Counted from the first letter of the stretch, positions 53,365 to 62,408 are shown. The stretch: 64,000 nucleotides of DNA from Variovorax sp. WS11 (GCF_010499245.1 NZ_JAAGOW010000004.1:620001-684000); one strand, 5' to 3'. The notes: generated by a model from the letters alone, not told the origin. Made by a program: numbers and translations.

Positions 53365-54888
53365 ATGGATGCCACCCTTACCCCCGCGACTCAGGTCGTC
53401 ACCGTCAAGCTGCTCATCGGCGGCAAACTCGTTGAATCGAAGACGACCGAATGGCGCGACGTCGTCAATCCGGCGACGCAGGAAGTGCTCGCCAAGGTGC
53501 CCTTCGCCACGCAGGCCGAGGTCGATGCCGCCGTGGCCTCGGCCCAGGGCGCCTTCAAGACCTGGCGCAAGACGCCGATCGGCGCGCGAGCGCGCATCTT
53601 CCTCAAGTACCAGCAGCTGATCCGCGAGCACATGGGCGAGCTGGCCGCCATCCTCACGGCCGAGCAGGGCAAGACTTTGCCCGATGCAGAAGGCGATGTG
53701 TTCCGCGGCCTCGAAGTGGTCGAGCATGCAGCGGCCATCGGCAACCTGCAGCTCGGGGAGCTGGCCAACAACGTGGCCAACGGCGTGGACACCTACACGC
53801 TGCTGCAGCCGCTGGGCGTGTGCGCGGGCATCACGCCCTTCAACTTCCCGGCCATGATCCCGCTGTGGATGTTCCCGATGGCCATCGTCACCGGCAACAC
53901 TTTTGTGCTGAAGCCCTCCGAGCAGGACCCGATGGTGACCATGCGCTTGTGCGAGCTCGCGCTCGAAGCCGGCATCCCCCCCGGAGTGCTCAACGTCGTG
54001 CACGGCGGCGAAGCGGTGGTCAACGCGATCTGCGACCACAAGGACATCAGGGCGATCTCCTTCGTGGGTTCGACCAAGGTCGGCACCCACGTCTACAACC
54101 GCGCCACGCTGGCGGGCAAGCGAGCGCAATGCATGATGGGTGCGAAGAACCACGCCATCGTGATGCCCGACGCCAACAAGGAGCAGACGCTCAATGCATT
54201 GGCCGGCGCGAGCTTCGGCGCGGCGGGGCAGCGCTGCATGGCCGTGTCGGTCGCGGTGCTTGTCGGCGATGCGCAGAAGTGGGTGCCTGACCTGGTCGAG
54301 AAGGCCAAGACGCTGAAGATCGGCGCGGGGCATGGGAAGGGCGTGGACGTCGGCCCGTTGGTCTCGTGCGCAGCCTACGAGCGTGTCAACGGACTGATCG
54401 AGCGCGGCGTGGCCGACGGCGCCGCGTTGGCGCTGGACGGCCGCAAGCCAAGCGTTCCCGGCTACGAGAAAGGCAACTTCGTCGGCCCGACGGTGTTCGC
54501 CGATGTCAAGCCCGGGATGACCATCTACGATCAGGAGATCTTCGGGCCGGTGCTGTGCCTGGCCAATGCCGCGACCATCGACGAGGCGATCGCGCTCATC
54601 AACGCCAACCCGAACGGCAACGGTACGACGATCTTCACGCAGTCAGGTGCCGCGGCGCGCCGCTTCCAGGAGGATATCGACGTTGGTCAGGTCGGCATCA
54701 ACGTGCCGATCCCGGTGCCGGTGCCGATGTTCTCCTTCACCGGTTCGCGCGCATCGAAGCTCGGCGACCTCGGCCCCTATGGCAAGCAGGTCATCATGTT
54801 CTACACCCAGACCAAGACCGTGACGGCGCGCTGGTTCGACGACAGCACAGTTTCGCAGGGCGTGAACACGACCATCAGTCTCAAGTAA
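53365..54888 (+). CDS. mmsA: Methylmalonate-semialdehyde dehydrogenase (CoA-acylating)
   Basis: A 507-residue MmsA-type aldehyde dehydrogenase that turns methylmalonate or malonate semialdehyde plus CoA into propionyl- or acetyl-CoA and CO2. Signs: PLGVCAGITPFNFPAMIPLW, MGAKNHAIVMPDA (no catalytic Glu, as in this CoA-dependent subfamily), Cys291 in GAAGQRCMAVS and the C-terminal PVPVPMFSFTGSRASKLGD. It follows the aromatic-type operon after 89 bp and would take over a semialdehyde formed by the 3-hydroxyisobutyrate-dehydrogenase-like and RutE-like enzymes encoded upstream. Confidence 0.94.
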   Translation: MDATLTPATQVVTVKLLIGGKLVESKTTEWRDVVNPATQEVLAKVPFATQAEVDAAVASAQGAFKTWRKTPIGARARIFLKYQQLIREHMGELAAILTAEQGKTLPDAEGDVFRGLEVVEHAAAIGNLQLGELANNVANGVDTYTLLQPLGVCAGITPFNFPAMIPLWMFPMAIVTGNTFVLKPSEQDPMVTMRLCELALEAGIPPGVLNVVHGGEAVVNAICDHKDIRAISFVGSTKVGTHVYNRATLAGKRAQCMMGAKNHAIVMPDANKEQTLNALAGASFGAAGQRCMAVSVAVLVGDAQKWVPDLVEKAKTLKIGAGHGKGVDVGPLVSCAAYERVNGLIERGVADGAALALDGRKPSVPGYEKGNFVGPTVFADVKPGMTIYDQEIFGPVLCLANAATIDEAIALINANPNGNGTTIFTQSGAAARRFQEDIDVGQVGINVPIPVPVPMFSFTGSRASKLGDLGPYGKQVIMFYTQTKTVTARWFDDSTVSQGVNTTISLK

Positions 54889-55004
54889 AGCTCGTGCGTG
54901 CCGTCCCAACTCGTTGAGTTCCTCCGACGAGCCAGCCGCTGACTGGGGAGCGAGGTGCGCACGATGATCTCTGGCGCACACTTCGCCGCGGGTGATCAAT
55001 CGCG

Positions 55005-55141
55005 CTTCCCACCGATCTGGACAGCAGTTCTCTTCCACGACTCTTGGAATCGGCAGCCAGCTCAGCGAGGAATGCGCGTCATTCCTGAAGAATTTGGCGC
55101 TGCTCGGCGCACTCATCCTCCTCGTGGAGCGTGCGTACTGA
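55005..55141 (+). pseudogene. DoxX-family remnant, frameshifted
   Basis: Two frames share one DoxX C-terminal end. From 55018 one frame reads WTAVLFHDSWN, like the pre-helix segment of DoxX, and from about 55065 another frame reads ASFLKNLALLGALILLVERA and stops at 55139-55141. F-L-K-N-L-A-L/M is the DoxX hallmark also seen in the intact protein encoded at 25159. Only about 45 codons remain. Confidence 0.6.
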
Positions 55142-55215
55142 ACGTCATGGCGTACGACACCGGGCTCGATACGTATGAACTTTGGACAAACGGCGCTGGG
55201 CGATCTCGCTCAGCG

Positions 55216-55390
55216 CTACTGGGGCTTCATGCCCGTGGCCTTCGCCACCTGCGACCAGGCCGCCTGTTTGCGGCGAATGATCTCCGCATAGTGCGGGCCG
55301 GGTGCGTAGGCCGGGAAGATGGTGAGCTCCAGCAGGCGGGCGATGACCTCCGGATCGGGCATGACCTTGTTCAAGGCGCTCATCGCGGAG
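55216..55390 (-). pseudogene. Possible C-terminal remnant of a Bug-type receptor
   Basis: On the minus strand an open stretch ends with LNKVMPDPEVIARLLELTIF, then a segment rich in Tyr/Pro, and RRKQAAWSQVAKATGMKPQ before a stop at 55216. The pattern of a helix with D-P-x-V-x-x-R-L and a final K-x-x-x-W-x-x-V-x-K resembles the end of Bug/TctC proteins. The rest of the gene is gone; the upstream part overlaps an AraC remnant on the other strand. Confidence 0.35.
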
Positions 55391-55744
55391 CCGTTGGGCG
55401 TCGAGGATGAGGCGCGCGACGCCCACATGAGCACTTCGTCCCTGCCTTTCCATCTCCGGAACCTGACCTTGATGAGTCCGCTGTAGTACCATGAGTTCCT
55501 GCGCCTGCAGGAGGCACGTCGCCTGCTCGCAGGGGAAACAACGGACGTGGCCGATGCCGACTACCGCGTCGGCTACGAGAGTCCCTCTCAATTCAGTCGC
55601 GAGTACAGCAGGCTTTTTGGGCTGCCGCCGTCGCGGGACGTGCAACGGCTGCGCGCGTCGGGCTCGGCCGCCATCTACCGACCGGGCCGGTCCGCAGGCG
55701 GCGCATGCTGCGCGATCTTCGCGCCTGGTCAGATCGGCAGTTGA
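55370..55744 (+). pseudogene. AraC-family regulator remnant with nonsense codon
   Basis: The C-terminal double HTH of an AraC regulator of the AraC_N/cupin_6 group: EPLGVEDEARDAHMSTSSL, then FHLRNLTLMSPL, a TAG stop at 55484-55486, and YHEFLRLQEARRLLAGE, with YESPSQFSREYSRLFG later, all in one frame. In relatives the interrupted position is Gln (SPLQY), so one C-to-T change (CAG to TAG) explains the stop. The N-terminal half of the gene is absent. The tail past residue about 100 ends at 55744, overlapping the end of the convergent MFS pseudogene by 16 bp. Confidence 0.78.
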
Positions 55745-55988
55745 GCGGATGCACGAAGTCGGCGGTATGCCCAGCTCAGCAGAAGCAGCAAAGGAAGGGC
55801 ACCGCCGACGAGGCACACGCCTTTCCATCCCGCGATCTTGTAGGCGGCGCTGGCCGTGGCTGAGCCAAGGGATGCGCCGAGAAAGCCGGAGGTGATGAAC
55901 ACCGCAGTGATCCGCGAGCGCGCATTTGGGTCCAGGCCGTAGATCACGGACTGATGAGTCACCTGCAAGCCCATGACCCCGACATTTA

Positions 55989-57089
55989 CTCAGTAGTCGA
56001 TAATTTAGGCTACAAAATTCACCGCGGCGATCGGTTTGATGATCCAATAGTGCATGAAGCGAGATGGCCGCACGCTGGATCACAAGACGCTTGAAGAGAT
56101 TCGCCTGATGGCGGTGGAGCGAGTTCGCGACGGGGAGAAGCCCTCTGCAGTGATTGCCGCCTACGGTTTCAGCCGCACCACCATCTACAAATGGCTGAAG
56201 GCCTCGTCGGGTCGAGGCAAGGGACTCAAGGCATTGCGCGGCACGCGCGGCACCGGGCGACCCCGGACGCTGAGTGCCGCGCAAGAGCGCCAAATATTTC
56301 GTTGGATCAATGGGCGCGACCCGCGACAGTACGGACTGGACTTCGGGCTGTGGACACGCGCCATTGTCGTGGCGCTGATCGAGCAGAAGTTTGGCGTGAA
56401 TATGGGGGTGACCGCAGTCGGTGCGTTGCTGGCCAAGCTCGGACTGACCCCGCAAAAGCCGCTGCAACGCGCCTATCAACGCGATCCACAAGCCATCGAG
56501 CGCTGGCAGCGTGAAATCTACCCCGGCATCGCCACGGCTGCGAGGCAAAGTGGTGCCGACGTCTACATCTGGGACGAATCGGGCTTTCGTGCCGACACCG
56601 TGCACGGCAAGACCTGGGCGCCCATGGGCAAGACCCCGGTCATCGAGCGGCCCGGCCAACGCCAGTCGATCTCCGCGGCATCGGCCGTCAACGCCAGGGG
56701 TGGATTCTGGTTTGCGACTTACCAGGGTGCGCTCAATGCCGAACTGTTCATCGAATTGCTCAAGAAGATGATGAAGGGTCGAAGCAAGCCGGTGCACTTG
56801 GTGGTCGACGGATTGCCGGCCCACAAGAAAGCCAACGTGCGCGAGTACATCGAATCCACTCAGGGCAAGCTGAGCATGCACATTCTGCCGGGCTACGCAC
56901 CGGACCTGAACCCGGACGAACTGGTCTGGAGTCACGTCAAACGTACCGGCGTGGCTCGCAACCCATTGCGAGCTGGCGAGAAACTCGAAATCCGCATCGA
57001 CCAGCAACTGCGCAGCATGCAGAAGAATCGCCGGCTTGTTCGATCATTCTTCGAAGCGCCATCTGTCGCCTATATTTCCGACTGCTGAG
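55989..57089 (+). mobile_element. IS630-family insertion sequence with terminal repeats and TA duplication
   Basis: The element is 1101 bp. Its left end starts CTCAGTAGTCGATAA and the right end, read inverted, starts CTCAGCAGTCGGAAA; 21 of the first 26 positions agree. TA flanks both ends (55987-55988 and 57090-57091), the two-base target duplication of the IS630/Tc1-mariner group. It holds a single transposase gene and interrupts an MFS gene. Confidence 0.92.
56054..57088 (+). CDS. IS630-family transposase
   Basis: A 344-residue DDE transposase: an N-terminal HTH (VIAAYGFSRTTIYKWLKA), a linker with GRPRTLSAAQ, and a catalytic domain with Asp174 in IWDESGF, Asp252 in LVVDGLPAHK and Glu289 in YAPDLNPDELVW. 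The reading frame is intact and the TGA lies in the right terminal repeat, so the element may still be active. Confidence 0.95.
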   Translation: MKRDGRTLDHKTLEEIRLMAVERVRDGEKPSAVIAAYGFSRTTIYKWLKASSGRGKGLKALRGTRGTGRPRTLSAAQERQIFRWINGRDPRQYGLDFGLWTRAIVVALIEQKFGVNMGVTAVGALLAKLGLTPQKPLQRAYQRDPQAIERWQREIYPGIATAARQSGADVYIWDESGFRADTVHGKTWAPMGKTPVIERPGQRQSISAASAVNARGGFWFATYQGALNAELFIELLKKMMKGRSKPVHLVVDGLPAHKKANVREYIESTQGKLSMHILPGYAPDLNPDELVWSHVKRTGVARNPLRAGEKLEIRIDQQLRSMQKNRRLVRSFFEAPSVAYISDC

Positions 57090-58030
57090 TAGAAGGACGC
57101 TGGCCAGGATCACCGCCGGCAGGCCGTGTTCCTCGCGGCCAGCGACGAGCCATGCGGCGAAGACCACGAGGCTCAGGACCACAGTCATCCGCTGGGCGAG
57201 TCCGCGATCTCCCAACCGGCCGATCCAGGTGCTGGCGAGCGCACCCGCCGTTCCCGTGAGTCCGAAGAACCCGATGGTCGCGCTGGACATGTGATACGGA
57301 GAACTGCTTAGCAGCATCGGGAGCGCCGTCCACATCGCGCTGAAGCTCGCCATCCCGAGGGCGCTGAAGAAGCTGCGCCAGCGCAGTTCCTCGTGGCGCC
57401 TGGCAATTTCGAGCAAGGATGCGATCAGAACGCGGTAGCGGCCGGCGGAGGACGGGGTGGACCCGGCGGAGACGGCATGGCGAATGGCGACAAGCAGCAA
57501 CGTCCCCACGGCCGAGGCCATCCAGTACATCACGCGCCATCCGGCCAGTTCTGCCACCAGCCCCGCGATGGTCCACGCGAGCAGGATCCCCAGCAGGGCC
57601 CCGGTCATCATCTGGCCGACCTTTTCGCCCCTCGTGTCAGCAGGGGCCAAAGACGCGACATAGGGGACCAGCACCATGGTCGCGGCCGATGAAAGGCCGA
57701 TCAACATGCTGGCTGCCGCGAAGCTCGCGAAGTCCTGGCTCAGCGCGGCGAGGAACGAAGCTGCCGCGTTGAAGGCCAGAAGCCCGGTCAGGAGTCTTCT
57801 CGGATCCACCTTGTCGCCGAGTGGAACGATCAACAGCACGCCGAACGCGTAGCCGAGCTGCGTGCATGTGACCAGGTAGCCGATGCGCGAGGGATCCTGG
57901 CCGAACTCGGCTGCAATGACGGGCAGCAGGGGCTGGATGTAGTAGATGTTCGCGATCATCGCCCCCGCGGCAAAGGCGAACAGGAGCATCTTGGTGCGCG
58001 TCAGGTCAGATCCGTCTTCCACGGCCGTCC

Positions 58031-59590
58031 TCATGATCTGCTCGCCGATGCTGTGAGACCGCGCTTCTTGAACTCTTCGCCGGCGATACGCATGGCACCT
58101 TGCACCACAGGGAAGCCGAAGTAGCAGACCATGTTCAGAAGCGTCTCTACCACTTCCTCCCGCGTCGCACCCACATTGAGCGCCGCATTGATATGCACAC
58201 GCAAGGGGGTCTCGCACGCCTTGCTTCCACAGCCGGCCAGTGCGGCACATGCCGTGAGCTCGCGCGTCTTGCGGTCGAGGCCTTCCCGGTGGAAGACGTC
58301 GCCATAGGAGTGATCGACAATCATCTGACCGATCTCGGGCGCCACGTCGTCGAAGCTGCGGACGACTGCCTCGCCCGAGCCTGCAGACGTCGCGGCCAGC
58401 GCGGCCAATCCGCGCTCTCTCCGTAGCGCGTCGCTCTCGGAGACCGACGTCTTCGCCACAACCGCCGGTGCGGCGGGGGTGGCCTGCTCCGCGAGTTCGA
58501 AGGCCGTCGAGGCGACGCCGAAGGCGTTGAGCGCCGCGGGAAAACCGGCATAAACGCTGATCTGCATCAGCGCTTCGATGATCTGACCCCGGGTGGCACC
58601 GGCGATCATCGCCGCGCGAAGGTGCAGGCTCAACACATCCTCGCGGTTGCCCAGCGTCGCCAGCATCACTGCAACGACCATGTGCCGGAGCCAGGCTTCG
58701 AGATGCTCACGAGCCAGGATATCGCCGAAGCCGAACTCGATGGCCCACTTGGCGAGTTCAGGGCTGACGGCCTCGAAAGGCGCCAGATACGTCGAGGCTT
58801 CGACCGGCATGACTCGGGTGAAGGCCCGCAGTCCCTGGTTGTATCTGCCGTCGTGCGCTGCCCGCTGCGCCGGCGCGGGCAAGGTCCCGATCGATCGATC
58901 CTTCGCAAGTTGGCGAACGATGCCGATGCTGTCTATCGTCGCGGGAAAGCCGAGCACGGCCGTGGCGATGAATATGATCTCCACGAGGTCCTGAACGCTT
59001 CCGCCCGCGTTGAGCAGGCCCTCCATGTGAAACCGAAGCTGGGGCTGAACGGATCCGTGGGCGATCAGGGAGGCGACGTTGCAGATCTGCCGAATGCGAA
59101 GGTCGAGCCCTGGTCGCGAAAGTACGTCGCCATAGGGGAAATCGACGGTCAAGCGCGCCATGTCTTCCGAGACGCGGCCGAGACGGCGGACCGGACCGTC
59201 GAAGTCAGGACCGCCGATCCGGCGAAGGATTTCCAGACCTTGGGCATGGCGCTGCTGGGCGCTGCCAGGCTCCGCCGAATCGCATGCTGTGGCGTGCGAC
59301 GGCGAACGCAGTGCATAGCCGGCGATCTGGACCTCGCCGAGGCAGAGCTGCGGCACCAGCGCGAGAAGACGCGCGACGTAGGGCGTGGCCATGTGCAGGT
59401 CGAAGTCGTTTCGCGACCGCCACTCTTCGCGCACGAACCAGGTGTCGGGGTCGTCATTGGATTGCAGAATGTCGTAGCGAATCGAGCCCGGCTCGCTCTT
59501 TGTTGGTGAGACGAGGGCGAGGAGTTGTTCGCCGAGCGATTCCCTCTGGCCTGGCTTTGCCTTGAAGAAGGCGGCGATGTGGAGTGTCAT
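58031..59590 (-). CDS. ABM domain fused to three carboxymuconolactone decarboxylase-type domains
   Basis: A 519-residue multidomain protein. Residues about 1-95 are an ABM (quinol monooxygenase-like) domain (MTLHIAAFFKAKPGQRESL, WFVREEW). Three CMD/AhpD-fold repeats follow at about 114-222, 253-360 and 394-505; each has the pattern R/L-x-H-x-x-A/G-L/M-x-x-G-A/G-T/S (FHMEGLLNAGGS, LHLRAAMIAGAT, VHINAALNVGAT). No CxxC of AhpD is present, so a decarboxylase/isomerase-like role is likelier than peroxidase. CMD proteins with one or two domains act in aromatic lactone breakdown; this ABM-CMD3 layout is unusual. Its stop overlaps the MFS start. Confidence 0.87.
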   Translation of the reverse strand: MTLHIAAFFKAKPGQRESLGEQLLALVSPTKSEPGSIRYDILQSNDDPDTWFVREEWRSRNDFDLHMATPYVARLLALVPQLCLGEVQIAGYALRSPSHATACDSAEPGSAQQRHAQGLEILRRIGGPDFDGPVRRLGRVSEDMARLTVDFPYGDVLSRPGLDLRIRQICNVASLIAHGSVQPQLRFHMEGLLNAGGSVQDLVEIIFIATAVLGFPATIDSIGIVRQLAKDRSIGTLPAPAQRAAHDGRYNQGLRAFTRVMPVEASTYLAPFEAVSPELAKWAIEFGFGDILAREHLEAWLRHMVVAVMLATLGNREDVLSLHLRAAMIAGATRGQIIEALMQISVYAGFPAALNAFGVASTAFELAEQATPAAPAVVAKTSVSESDALRRERGLAALAATSAGSGEAVVRSFDDVAPEIGQMIVDHSYGDVFHREGLDRKTRELTACAALAGCGSKACETPLRVHINAALNVGATREEVVETLLNMVCYFGFPVVQGAMRIAGEEFKKRGLTASASRS

Positions 59591-59936
59591 CCTGAGATTC
59601 CTTTCGTTGAAAGTGCGGTCATGTCAGTGATGGAGGAGCTCATGCGTGCATGGGAGTCATCGTGCATCGCCGCTGCGAAAGGTGCGCTCGCGGGATTGCG
59701 CCGGCTGTCGCGCTTTTGCTCTCCGGTCGTCGTCCCCGGAACGGCGAGCGCAGCACGGGCTCGCGCTGCCCTGTCCTCAGAGGGCTATCGGACGCGGCGG
59801 TCTCAGGCTGCCTGGTCAGGTGCTGCGTGACCCGGTCGGTTGCTTATGCAATGGCATCACTCCTGAGCGTGTCCCAAGAATCCTGGGATCAGATGCGACG
59901 TTGACTTCGCCTCACGCCACGTTAGAGCAAGCGGAA
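59591..59936. other. Spacer without a recognisable gene
   Basis: About 350 bp upstream of the ABM-CMD gene. No reading frame here has recognisable protein features on either strand. TCCCA-N7-TGGGA near 59869-59885 is a small dyad. The promoter of the ABM-CMD/MFS operon should lie near 59600-59700. Confidence 0.4.
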
Positions 59937-60437
59937 CTACCTTAGCAAAGTCTCTCTGATTCTCTGCCCCGAGTACCCGCAGCGATCAACCATCACGGTG
60001 CAGAGGACGACAACAGAGGTCGCGAAGTCAACTACATTTTGATCGAGCTTGTCACCAGGTTCTATCAGCCCCGCGCCCGTTGCGAGAAGAGTGAATGCTG
60101 CACGAGGATCACGAGGGATTGCCGTGTCGACTGTTGGGGCCGTGTCCGGGTCTTCTGCCGCGCCTCGAATTCTTTCCCGATCAGGTGGCGGTGGACTCAG
60201 GTTCGCAGCGTGCAACTCGTCAGCAACCATCAAAGGGTCGCGCGTCCCATAAAAAGGGAATAGATTTGACGACCAGTCCTCCAAGGAAGTGATCCTGGCC
60301 GAAAGCCCTGTGAGGGAACTCCATCGATGACGAAACGCCAGGACCCAGTCAGACTCCCGACCAACTGGTTGGCGATCTTGAGTGGGCGCGGTGAACAGCT
60401 CGCTCCCAGTCGATTTGTGAAGCAAAGTCATTGGCAT
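59937..60437 (-). CDS. Hypothetical protein
   Basis: An open frame of about 166 codons starting MPMTLLHKSTGSELF. The composition is protein-like (a hydrophobic VVDFATSVVVLCTVMV segment near the C-terminus, a proline cluster in the middle) but no family is recognised. The start lies 11 bp from the 5' end of the group II intron, so the gene may have been cut by the intron; an open frame on the same strand is present on the other side of it (62486-62408). It could also be a chance frame. Confidence 0.3.
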   Translation of the reverse strand: MPMTLLHKSTGSELFTAPTQDRQPVGRESDWVLAFRHRWSSLTGLSARITSLEDWSSNLFPFYGTRDPLMVADELHAANLSPPPPDRERIRGAAEDPDTAPTVDTAIPRDPRAAFTLLATGAGLIEPGDKLDQNVVDFATSVVVLCTVMVDRCGYSGQRIRETLLR

Positions 60438-60839
60438 CGCTGTCTCCGGTGCGCCGGTCAAAACCGGCGAGGTGTTGTGAATGAAAGAGTCATACGTTGA
60501 AGGCTTAGCCAGCTACGGCGGCCCCGAGTCATGCGTACACATTCGTGAGGGTGTGGGCGAAGCGTTGACAGGGGTACGCGCGGGCCGGGTATCGAGCCGC
60601 GTAATACATGCCCCGCGGCGAGAGCTGCGGGTGGTCCGGGGTGCCGAGGTTGTCGGAGAAAGCCGAAGGCCACACCGATGCTGCCGCTTTGGCGAGGCGG
60701 CATCGGACCCCGCGCGGTCAGAGACCCCGCGCACGCGCGGAAACACCTCGCACGGGAACCGGGAGATCCCGCGTCCTTCTGCGCAGCGCTGGGAAGCGCT
60801 GGCTGCAGAGCGCATCGTGAAGCCCAAGGGCGTACGACG

Positions 60840-62348
60840 ATGAGCCACGGGCGCGGGAAGTCGGACTGCTGCGTAGTACCGAAGAAGCTGCCGAACAAGG
60901 CCGCGGGGGAAGCCCCTGCGGCGGCGGAGGCGGTGGAGGGAAGGCGGCAGGCCAAGGGCAATGCCATCGCGGCGCGCATGTCCCGCAGATCGGTGCGGGT
61001 CTATGACATGGGAACCGCGCTCGATGGCATACGACAGACGGCAAAGGGCCGTCGTGGTGCGAGGTTCACTGGACTGCTGCATCACATCTACGCGGTCGAG
61101 CGCCTGCGGGCGGCCTACCTTGCGCTCAAGCGCGATGCGGCCGCCGGGGTGGACGGCCAGACCTGGCAGACGTACGGGCAGGACCTGGAGGGCAACCTCC
61201 TGGAACTGTCCGAGCGGCTGGCCCGAGGGGGCTACCGGCCCCAGCCTGTCAAGAGGGTGTACATCGACAAGGCCGACGGCAGCAAGCGCCCGCTGGGCGT
61301 GCCGGCGCTGGAGGACAAGCTCGTGCAGCGCGCCACGGTCGAAGTGTTGAACGCCATCTACGAGCAGGACTTCCTCGGGTTCAGCTACGGCTTCAGGCCC
61401 GGCAAGAGCGCGCACAACGCGCTGGATGCCGTGGCGGTAGGTGTGAGCAGCAGACGAGTGAACTGGATACTCGATGCGGACATAGCCAAGTTCTTCGACA
61501 CGATCGAAAGGGACTGGCTGGTGAAGTTCATCGAACACCGCGTGGCTGACGCGCGCGTGGTGCGGCTGATCAAGAAATGGCTGCACGCGGGCGTGCTGGA
61601 AGACGGCAGGCTGACGCAAAGTGAGTTGGGTACGGTTCAGGGTGGGAGCATCAGCCCGCTGCTGGCCAACATCTACCTGCACTATGCGTTCGACCTGTGG
61701 GTCAAGCAGTGGAGGGGGCGCCATGCCCGAGGCGACGTGATCGTCGTGCGCTACGCCGACGATTGGGTTGCCGGGTTCCAGTTCCGCGACGATGCCGAGC
61801 GCTTCCAGCGCGCGGTGGCCGAGCGGCTGGGCCAGTTCGGGCTGAAGCTGCACCCCGAGAAGACGCGGCTGATCGAGTTCGGGCGCTTCGCCCGCGAGAA
61901 CCGACGCCGCAAGGGACAAGGCAAGCCGCAGACCTTCGACTTCCTGGGGTTCACGCATTGCTGCGGGACGACGAGGAAGGGCCACTTCATGGTCCTGCGA
62001 CTCACCAGTGCCAAACGCCTGCGAGCCAAACTGCAGGTGGTCAAGCTCGAACTCAGAAGGCGCATGCACCAACCCATCCCGGAGCAGGGCCAGTACCTGC
62101 GGGCGGTGGTGACTGGGCATGCGCGCTACTTCGGCGTGCCGTGCAACGGCGCGCGGCTGAGGGCATTCCGCTTCCAGGTCGTCGGGTTGTGGCACCGCAC
62201 GTTGTGCCGCCGCAGCCAGAGCCACGACCTGCCTTGGCGACGCATGTATCGCTTGATGGCGCACTGGCTGCCTGTTCCGACCATCTGCCACCCTTACCCG
62301 AACCAGCGTCTGATCGTCACGACCCAAGGCAGGAGCCGTATGCGGTAG
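60840..62348 (+). CDS. ltrA: Group II intron reverse transcriptase/maturase
   Basis: A 502-residue LtrA-type protein: an N-terminal RT0 region, fingers/palm blocks (KRPLGVPALEDKLVQRA, YGFRPGKSAHNALDA), the catalytic Y305-A-D-D308 in RYADDWVAG, and the X/maturase domain (GHARYFGVPCNG and WHRTLCRRSQ). No C-terminal HNH endonuclease domain. The reading frame is complete; the TAG stop (62346-62348) lies inside the domain V hairpin of the intron RNA, so the protein's last codons double as ribozyme core. Confidence 0.92.
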   Translation: MSHGRGKSDCCVVPKKLPNKAAGEAPAAAEAVEGRRQAKGNAIAARMSRRSVRVYDMGTALDGIRQTAKGRRGARFTGLLHHIYAVERLRAAYLALKRDAAAGVDGQTWQTYGQDLEGNLLELSERLARGGYRPQPVKRVYIDKADGSKRPLGVPALEDKLVQRATVEVLNAIYEQDFLGFSYGFRPGKSAHNALDAVAVGVSSRRVNWILDADIAKFFDTIERDWLVKFIEHRVADARVVRLIKKWLHAGVLEDGRLTQSELGTVQGGSISPLLANIYLHYAFDLWVKQWRGRHARGDVIVVRYADDWVAGFQFRDDAERFQRAVAERLGQFGLKLHPEKTRLIEFGRFARENRRRKGQGKPQTFDFLGFTHCCGTTRKGHFMVLRLTSAKRLRAKLQVVKLELRRRMHQPIPEQGQYLRAVVTGHARYFGVPCNGARLRAFRFQVVGLWHRTLCRRSQSHDLPWRRMYRLMAHWLPVPTICHPYPNQRLIVTTQGRSRMR

Positions 62349-62365
62349 CTCCGCACGTACGGATC
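62333..62365 (+). ncRNA. Group II intron domain V
   Basis: GAGCCGTATGCGG and CCGCACGTACGGATC form the 33-base hairpin typical of domain V, with the catalytic AGC triad at 62334-62336, a TAGCT-containing tip and the two-base bulge. The maturase stop codon lies inside it. Confidence 0.8.
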
Positions 62366-62408
62366 TGCGGAGGGGGTGCTGGGTGACTGGCATTCCTACT
62401 CCTACTAT

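Larger units (their letters stand above)
55729..58034 (-). pseudogene. MFS transporter gene split by an IS630-family element
   Basis: The 5' part (58034 down to 57090) encodes MRTAVEDGSDLTRTKMLLF and about ten helices of a DHA1-type major facilitator (arabinose-efflux-permease-like), with PLGDKVDPRR as the conserved loop. It breaks off at LASVLL. The 3' part (55988 down to 55729) continues NVGVMGLQVTHQSVIYGLD and the last two helices. Removing the element and one TA copy joins 945 and 258 bp into exactly 401 codons with no shift, a 400-residue protein of normal MFS length. The ATG overlaps the stop of the ABM-CMD gene (ATGA), so the two formed an operon. Confidence 0.92.
60449..62405 (+). mobile_element. 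Group II intron with maturase
   Basis: The 5' end GTGCG at 60449 starts a GC-rich, structured stretch (GTGCGCCGGTC-AAAA-CCGGCGAGGTG) of about 390 bp before the maturase gene. At the 3' end a domain V hairpin (62333-62365) and a domain VI stem with a bulged A (GGAGGGGGTG paired with CATTCCTACTCC) are followed by the 3' splice site, at about 62405-62408. Length is about 1.96 kb. The exact 3' nucleotide is uncertain by three bases. Confidence 0.82.

Noticed and set aside
55145..57007. Long minus-strand open frame of about 620 codons
   Set aside because: It is antisense to the IS630 transposase and AraC remnant, has Arg/His/Gln-rich composition typical of shadow frames in GC-rich DNA, and no recognisable domain.
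59525..59830. Plus-strand frame of about 101 codons upstream of the ABM-CMD gene
   Set aside because: Begins inside the antisense of the ABM-CMD gene and shows no domain or ribosome site.
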